This document shows positions 5,235 to 10,028 of a stretch of DNA of 10,028 bases, in pieces (position 1 is the first letter of the stretch; each line of letters begins with the position of its first letter). The notes under the pieces are model-generated. The model was not told the DNA's origin. It searched no databases and saw only the letters and a program-made list of their open reading frames with translations. The DNA comes from an uncultured Dialister sp. (lineage in GTDB: Bacteria > Bacillota > Negativicutes > Veillonellales > Dialisteraceae), in NCBI GenBank assembly GCA_900543455.1, contig UQRR01000075.1:1-10028 (forward strand), written 5' to 3'. The translations under genes and the position numbers were made by a program.

Positions 5235-8102
5235 TTATCTTCCACAATATTTCCTGAAGTCGCAGAACCGGCACGCCGTCGGGAGCTCGTTCTTTTTCAT
5301 TTCACAGCGGCGCGCAAAATCACGCGCCAGAATCCGCCTTGCCGTCGCATCGAATTCTTCCATCCGCTTCTCCACGCGTTCTTTGCTCATAGGAAAAACG
5401 ACACACGGGTTCTCGGCGTCGCTGGTGAAGTACAGGACGAGTTTTTCCACGGAGCGGCCGAGTTTCGTTTCGACGAGGTAGGCATACACCTCGAGCTGGC
5501 TCAGATATTTCTCCATAAGGGGACTGTCCATCGGCGGTTTCTTTCCTGTCTTGAAGTCTATGACCCGCACCTGATCCCCATTTCCCGAGAGCAGATCGAT
5601 GGTGCCATTCAGAATGTAGTCATCTTTGACCAGCTCAAGAGGACACTCGGCAGCGAGCGCATCATTCCAGTTTCCTTTCCGGAAATCCACATATCCACGA
5701 ATTTCTGCAAAGGCCTGCTTCAGTTTTGCTTCAGGGAGCCAGCTGTTTTCTTTATCAGACAGGGAAATGTAATTCGCCATCATCCATCCGTAAATGGCAG
5801 AGGGCGTCACGCGTTCTGCCTCTCCGCGAAGGACCGCGCGGTGGATGTCCTCGATCGTCTCATGGACAAGCTCGCCGTACATGGCATGGCTCCCCTGCGT
5901 GCCCGCAAAGCCGTAGACGCGATGCCAGAGATACTTCATCGGACATTCTTCATAAAGGGCGATCTGCGACGTGAATGCGAAACGCGGCTTGAACACATTC
6001 CGCCCCACAGGGCGGCAGGTGAGGTGGTGGTAGTCCGCTTCTTTCGCATTATATGCAGGAAGAGCGGGCATGATCCATTGAAATTCTTCCGAGGTGTCCC
6101 CCTTCTTTTGAGAAGATGCGAGGACGAGGAGCGTTTCCGCGCGGGAGAAGGCCGTATAGTACTTGCGCCATAAATCAAAATTTTTCATTTCCTTCGGCGG
6201 CTCGGCAGGCTTTCGTCCGCTCACCTTTTCCACCACGCGGGAAATCAGGTCACTTTCCGCATCCCAGCGCGCCCGCTCGTCAAGCGATGGCACGATAACA
6301 ACGGGGTACTCGAGCCCCTTTGCCTGGTGGATATTCAGGAAGGATACGGAGCCCGAGGGCGCATAGCGCTCTTCATCTTCGTACTCATTCACGCCGTTTT
6401 CAAACCACAGCCGCAGATAGCGGGAAAAGAAGAGATGCACGTCCTCCAGAGTCTCCTCGCCATGCCCGTGATTCTCCGGCAGGAAAAAGCCAAAACGGGC
6501 AATCAGGCGCGTGATGGCGGACAGATTTCTGGCTGCATTCGATTCACCCCGGACCGCGCTGTCCAAAATGTCGGAAAATGGTGCATAGGAGAGCATCTGG
6601 TAGACGAGGTGCAAAAAAGAGGCGGGGAGTTTCTTCTCATAGGAAATGACACTCCGCGTGCGGTCCAGCCAGTCTTTCAGCGCTCGGTGTTCGGGTTTTG
6701 CGAGCATCATCCGCGCGACGCCCATGCACTCGAAGTATGTATCGAGAATCCCCCTCGTTTCCTGCATGTCGTCCCGATTTTCCATGGAATCCGAAAAACT
6801 GGGAAAGAGCAATAGGAGCGTCCCGATCAGCCACTCGACTTCATGGCGCTTGAAGAACCAGCCCGCCCGCGGCGCGTAGGAAGCGATGCCCTTCCGTCGA
6901 AGCTGCAGCTGCAAAGCGCGCGATGCATTGCTTTTCACGGACGAACAGAGTACCGCCACTTGGTTATAGTCCGTGATCTGCCCCCGTTCTTTCAGCCCTT
7001 CGATGAAATCAGCGATCCGCGCGTGGCACTCAGAAAGATCCTTCCCCGTGATGCGAAGGACGGGCGTCCCCGTTTCCTCTGACGCGGCATGAATGTCCCC
7101 CTTCACATAGCGGAACATCCGCCCATCCGCTCCGCGCCAGCTTTTGAGCCCGCGCATCCAGTCCATGCAGAAGCGGACAATGCCCGGATGCGAACGATAA
7201 TTCGTATCCAGCTTGAACGTATGGCATGTCTCATAGGTCTTCGAAAATCCCAGAATATTTCCGATGGACGCCCCTCGGAAGCGATAAATGCTCTGGTCAT
7301 CATCCCCCACCACGAAGATCTGCTGGGAATCGCCTCCCAGAAGACGGATGAGCTGCTCCTGAATGAAATTCGTATCCTGATACTCATCGATCATGATGTA
7401 GCGGATCCGCTTCTGCAAGCTGGCAAGAATCTCCGGATGGGAAGAAAGAAGCGCATAGGTCTCCTTCTGCAGGCGGGAGAAATCAATGAAATGCCTTTCC
7501 TCTTCGAGGCGCGTGTACTTCATCATCATCCGCGCGAGCACTTCTACGCGCCCGCCCAGTGCATTCCCGCAGGTCCGCCGCATTTCTTCGGGCAAGAGAA
7601 GCTCTTCGGAAAGACCATTCACATAGCGGCAGAGCGTCTGACACTGGCGCCATGGAGAAATCCCCACCAGCTCCCCCCGCTTCAGATAGGAATCCTGTAC
7701 CACACGGCGGAAATCCGGGATGGCCGCAAATTCCGAAAGATGCTCGTACACCAGGTACTGCTGCTCGAACTGGTCCACTGCCAGATAATTCTTCGGAAGA
7801 TGCGTATACTCCTGAAATTCTTTCAGAATCTTTCGGCAAATGTGATGAAAGGTACCGATGTACATCTCATGCAGATTCACCTCGATGCCCGCCTTCGTCA
7901 TCACATCCGTGAGACGCGTCGTCAGCTCCTTCGATGCCTTCTGCGTGTATGTGACCAGCATGATTTCTTCCGGCTTCACCCCCTTCTCGCGGATGAGGTA
8001 AAGCACGCGCTGAATGATGGTATAGGTCTTCCCCGTCCCCGGTCCCGCGATCAAGAGCGTAGGGCCGGTCGAGGAAACTGCAGCTTTCTGAGAATCATTC
8101 AT
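5235..8102 (-). CDS. UvrD/Rep-family DNA helicase fused to an Fe-S PD-(D/E)XK nuclease
   Basis: This 955-residue protein combines a 3'-5' superfamily 1A DNA motor with a RecB-type nuclease, as in AdnA/AdnB or AddAB-like end-processing enzymes. Helicase motifs: Q5; Walker A AGPGTGKT (19-26); Ia TYTQKAS (51-57); Walker B IDEYQD (238-243); III GDDDQSIYRFRGA (266-278); IV NYRSHPGI (301-308); V NIHQAKGLEYPVV (590-602); VI YTAFSRAE (649-656). The nuclease domain spans about 705-955: GELVHE (His747), D836, DFKTGK with D849 and K851, and QLEVY (Q869, Y873). Cys720 plus Cys944, Cys947 and Cys953 (CRFCDFRKYC) give the four-cysteine pattern that ligates a 4Fe-4S cluster in AddB and Cas4. All key residues are present, so both activities are expected. 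The ATG at 8102 has AAGGAG seven bases upstream. The membrane-protein gene ends 132 bp upstream with no evident terminator, so the two may share a transcript. No Chi-recognition partner is visible, and the exact pathway (recombination repair or defence) cannot be told from this window. Confidence 0.92.
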   Translation of the reverse strand: MNDSQKAAVSSTGPTLLIAGPGTGKTYTIIQRVLYLIREKGVKPEEIMLVTYTQKASKELTTRLTDVMTKAGIEVNLHEMYIGTFHHICRKILKEFQEYTHLPKNYLAVDQFEQQYLVYEHLSEFAAIPDFRRVVQDSYLKRGELVGISPWRQCQTLCRYVNGLSEELLLPEEMRRTCGNALGGRVEVLARMMMKYTRLEEERHFIDFSRLQKETYALLSSHPEILASLQKRIRYIMIDEYQDTNFIQEQLIRLLGGDSQQIFVVGDDDQSIYRFRGASIGNILGFSKTYETCHTFKLDTNYRSHPGIVRFCMDWMRGLKSWRGADGRMFRYVKGDIHAASEETGTPVLRITGKDLSECHARIADFIEGLKERGQITDYNQVAVLCSSVKSNASRALQLQLRRKGIASYAPRAGWFFKRHEVEWLIGTLLLLFPSFSDSMENRDDMQETRGILDTYFECMGVARMMLAKPEHRALKDWLDRTRSVISYEKKLPASFLHLVYQMLSYAPFSDILDSAVRGESNAARNLSAITRLIARFGFFLPENHGHGEETLEDVHLFFSRYLRLWFENGVNEYEDEERYAPSGSVSFLNIHQAKGLEYPVVIVPSLDERARWDAESDLISRVVEKVSGRKPAEPPKEMKNFDLWRKYYTAFSRAETLLVLASSQKKGDTSEEFQWIMPALPAYNAKEADYHHLTCRPVGRNVFKPRFAFTSQIALYEECPMKYLWHRVYGFAGTQGSHAMYGELVHETIEDIHRAVLRGEAERVTPSAIYGWMMANYISLSDKENSWLPEAKLKQAFAEIRGYVDFRKGNWNDALAAECPLELVKDDYILNGTIDLLSGNGDQVRVIDFKTGKKPPMDSPLMEKYLSQLEVYAYLVETKLGRSVEKLVLYFTSDAENPCVVFPMSKERVEKRMEEFDATARRILARDFARRCEMKKNELPTACRFCDFRKYCGR

Positions 8103-8122
8103 GATTTAGCTCCTTGGAAAAT

Positions 8123-8171
8123 AGTGACTGGAGACGGGTGACCAGGGACTAGTGACTAGTGACTGGTGACT
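8123..8171 (+). repeat. seven tandem heptanucleotides, consensus AGTGACT, in the helicase leader
   Basis: Seven contiguous 7-bp units run in register: AGTGACT, GGAGACG, GGTGACC, AGGGACT, AGTGACT, AGTGACT, GGTGACT. The tract begins about 20 bases upstream of the helicase start codon and a few bases from its AAGGAG. It therefore lies in the 5' untranslated region or intercistronic mRNA. The same words occur at 4958-4971. Confidence 0.9.
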
Positions 8172-8175
8172 AAAT

Positions 8176-8230
8176 GCCGCTCGTTTCATATTTGCATGAA
8201 GCTCTGCGGCGCTTTTGTTTTTAGCGCCGT
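8176..8230. repeat. two overlapping, mutually exclusive hairpins (partial element D)
   Basis: GCCGC (8176-8180) can pair with GCGGC (8206-8210), enclosing an inner TTCAT/ATGAA stem. Alternatively CGGCGC (8207-8212) pairs with GCGCCG (8224-8229) around an 11-base AT-rich loop. The two share 8206-8210, so only one can form. The sequence ATGAAGCTCTGCGGCGC recalls the TGAAAGCT-TGC segment and GC hairpin of elements A-C. In the minus direction it begins five bases after the membrane-protein stop and lacks a T-run. Confidence 0.6.
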
Positions 8231-8234
8231 ACCT

Positions 8235-9827
8235 TTACGCTTCACTTTTTCTCGTACCATGGCACAAGGTGACCGCGACTAACACCGGCAAACACAGAAC
8301 GTAAGCGAACGAGTAGCGAAAGACGGAAGAGGCCGGCGTGGAAAGAAGAAGCGTCCCTGTATTTGCCAAAAGGGGAAGCTGTGCAAAGAGGAGCGTTGTT
8401 CTTCCCTGCCTGATCCAGAGGAGCCCCAGAAAGAGTGTAAGCCAGAGGGAAAGGCCTGTTCCAATAAACCGGCTTCCCTCATACGAGACATTTGCAAGTC
8501 CCGCCTTGAGCCAAAGCGGCATCGGGAAATCCCCCGTCGCCATGCGGTCGTTATCCGCCGGTTTCATATCCTTTGTATTCTCATCCGAAAGCGCCCAGCC
8601 GAAGCGCGACTGCACGTCATACTCGAAGGGATCCAGATTCCAAAGGGCATATGTCTCCGTCAGCCAGCCTTCGACATAAATCCGCGGATTTCGAAGGCCT
8701 GTATCCACCCATGCCGACAGGAATTCTTTTTTCTGCCCATTCAGCCAGTTTCTATGGAAATGGTCATGCCACTTTACAAAGTCCACGGTATAGGGTGAGT
8801 ATTCTTTCTTCCACTCTTCTTCGGTGAGAAGGTTTTCCATCAGCGTTTTCGTTTCCTCGCTTCGCTCACCGCCAAGCACCATCGTGCGCCCGAGCTGCTG
8901 GAGCGGGATCGCCATAGACTCCTGAAAGAGCGGTTCCCAGTGATGGGTGCGCTGGATGATCTGTGCGGGGACGATGGAGATCAACGCAAAAATCACAAAA
9001 AAGAGGAGGATCTCCTTCCGCTTCTCCAGAAAAAAGAGGGCAAGGCATACCAAGAGCGCGACAAGGAGCCCATTGCTGCGAAGCAGCATCGAAAGAAGAG
9101 CCGCAATAAGAATCCCCTGAGACGCCCTCCCCCATGGCTCCCCTTCCGCGCGTCGAAGGAAGAGCCATACAAAGAAGAGCAGCCCCAGCGAGAAAAGGCC
9201 ATCGCGCACCGCCGCGATGCTGTAATTTCCCACCATCGGAAAAAAGAGAAAGTACCCGTATAGTCCCCATCCTGCAAGGACATGTACACGCCCTTTCACC
9301 CAGAAGGCAAAAGCAGTCAGTCCATAGGAAATCAAAAGAAGCTGCAGCAGAGAAAAGAAGAAGATGACCGGCTCACGGCTTCCCAGCGCCTCCTTCCCCC
9401 AGCTCGCGCCATAGCCGTATATCACCGAATACAGCCACGGAAACTGCACACTGGCATAGAGCGGATTCTCCATCATGAAGACCGTGTCATTCATCCCCGG
9501 TGCCGGGTAAAACGAAAGAAGGAAGGGGAGCTGCCAAAGCGCCATCAGAAGGAACGCAGGGAGAAACCATGTGCGATCCACCGACGTTCTCCTCGCATAA
9601 GAAAATCCTGAAAGGCAATGGGTCAGTCTTGGCAGCAACAGAGAAAAGAACGCCGTCCCCAGAAGAAGGATCGGCACGTCCCCAAAATTTAGAAGCGCGT
9701 CCCCTGCTTCTTTGAGTGCTCCTCTCTGATCCAGCCAGTCTATCTTCACCGTGTACCAGAGCGCAGCCGCCAAGAAGAAAGAAAAGCATATATATAGGTA
9801 AGGGAAACGCGTGTGCAACAGTTTCAT
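8235..9827 (-). CDS. multi-spanning membrane protein, DUF6020-like (possible GT-C-type glycosyltransferase)
   Basis: The 530-residue protein has about 11 hydrophobic segments (roughly 8-25, 50-68, 86-104, 152-177, 182-199, 208-225, 236-268 as one or two, 271-288, 455-472, 477-496, 503-521). A large, mostly hydrophilic loop spans about 290-450. Conserved-looking polar motifs lie at loop edges: PGMNDT (110-115), RDG (208-210), RSNG (250-253) and IPLQQLGRT (307-315). From memory these fit the Bacillota family DUF6020, whose topology resembles GT-C glycosyltransferases that use lipid-linked sugars. An acidic residue in the first long loop (here D114) is the catalytic candidate in such enzymes. 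Substrate and activity are unknown. The ATG at 9827 is preceded by TAGGAG with six bases of spacing. The gene precedes the helicase in the same direction with a 132-bp gap. No convincing promoter was found upstream, where element C lies. Confidence 0.85.
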   Translation of the reverse strand: MKLLHTRFPYLYICFSFFLAAALWYTVKIDWLDQRGALKEAGDALLNFGDVPILLLGTAFFSLLLPRLTHCLSGFSYARRTSVDRTWFLPAFLLMALWQLPFLLSFYPAPGMNDTVFMMENPLYASVQFPWLYSVIYGYGASWGKEALGSREPVIFFFSLLQLLLISYGLTAFAFWVKGRVHVLAGWGLYGYFLFFPMVGNYSIAAVRDGLFSLGLLFFVWLFLRRAEGEPWGRASQGILIAALLSMLLRSNGLLVALLVCLALFFLEKRKEILLFFVIFALISIVPAQIIQRTHHWEPLFQESMAIPLQQLGRTMVLGGERSEETKTLMENLLTEEEWKKEYSPYTVDFVKWHDHFHRNWLNGQKKEFLSAWVDTGLRNPRIYVEGWLTETYALWNLDPFEYDVQSRFGWALSDENTKDMKPADNDRMATGDFPMPLWLKAGLANVSYEGSRFIGTGLSLWLTLFLGLLWIRQGRTTLLFAQLPLLANTGTLLLSTPASSVFRYSFAYVLCLPVLVAVTLCHGTRKSEA

Positions 9828-9859
9828 AAAAAGCTCCTAAATTTAAAGGCTGTCGGGGG

Positions 9860-10028
9860 CAGGGTTAGCCCATGGGACGTGCTGCCCTTTGATTGTTGGT
9901 GAAAGCTCTGCTCGAATGAGGAATTAGGAATGAAGGTGGCGGCTTCGCCGCGATCCTTCGACTCAGGTCGCAGCTGTTCTGGCATTCGTTATCTCACCTA
10001 CGACGTTTCTCGCCGCTCAGGATGACGA
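9860..10028 (+). repeat. modular intergenic repeat element, copy C, reaching the window edge
   Basis: In order: core CAGGGTTAGCCCATGGGACG... (9860-9894, 33 of 35 identical to copy A); TGAAAGCTCTGCTCG (as in B); heptads ATGAGGA, ATTAGGA, ATGAAGG (9916-9936); a perfect GCGGC-TTC-GCCGC hairpin (9939-9951); and a REP-like region from GATCCTTCGAC to CTCAGGATGACGA, with ATCCT and AGGAT as inverted ends. The order matches copy B. It fills the gap upstream of the membrane-protein gene; no coding sequence or clear promoter is seen here. Confidence 0.8.

Noticed and set aside
5065..5274. Minus-strand 69-codon frame overlapping the helicase end
   Set aside because: It lies almost wholly in repeat element B, with no ribosome binding site or family resemblance.
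7089..8141. Plus-strand open frame of 350 codons opposite the helicase
   Set aside because: It overlaps the well-supported N-terminal helicase motifs, shows no domain and has no good ribosome binding site.

Overview
The window looks like a chromosomal segment from a low-to-mid-GC Bacillota. Strong AGGAGG-type ribosome binding sites, a Flp-like pilin with a class III leader, a full-length pyruvate carboxylase and a DUF6020-like membrane protein would fit the Negativicutes (Dialister/Veillonella-like). That placement is an inference from overall character, not from a marker gene. All four convincing protein genes lie on the minus strand. No rRNA, tRNA, CRISPR array, transposase or phage gene was seen.

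Layout from left to right. Bases 1-163 hold no clear gene, only a weak plus-strand ABC-ATPase-like fragment. A type IVb (Flp-like) prepilin with an unusually long C-terminal domain follows (164-898/907), with its own promoter. Next, behind an intrinsic terminator, is pyruvate carboxylase (1032-4460), with a clear promoter about 80 bp upstream. Bases 4461-5234 are non-coding and packed with repeats. A helicase-nuclease fusion follows (5235-8102): UvrD/Rep motor plus an AddB/Cas4-type iron-sulphur PD-(D/E)XK nuclease. It is probably co-transcribed with the multi-spanning membrane protein upstream of it (8235-9827). Bases 9828-10028 hold another copy of the repeat element.

The genes do not form one pathway: surface appendage, anaplerotic carboxylation, DNA end-processing and an envelope-type membrane enzyme. 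What ties the window together is a family of modular intergenic repeats. Three copies share a core beginning CAGGGTTAGCCC-N-TGGG, followed by a slot filled with different short tandem repeats (7- or 9-mers), then a GC-rich hairpin. In two copies a REP-like sequence ending ATGACGA closes the element. Copies A (+) and B (-) face each other with 17-bp perfect inverted ends, one base from the helicase stop codon. Related heptanucleotide tracts sit upstream of pyruvate carboxylase and just upstream of the helicase ribosome binding site. These repeats are the most unusual content of the window.
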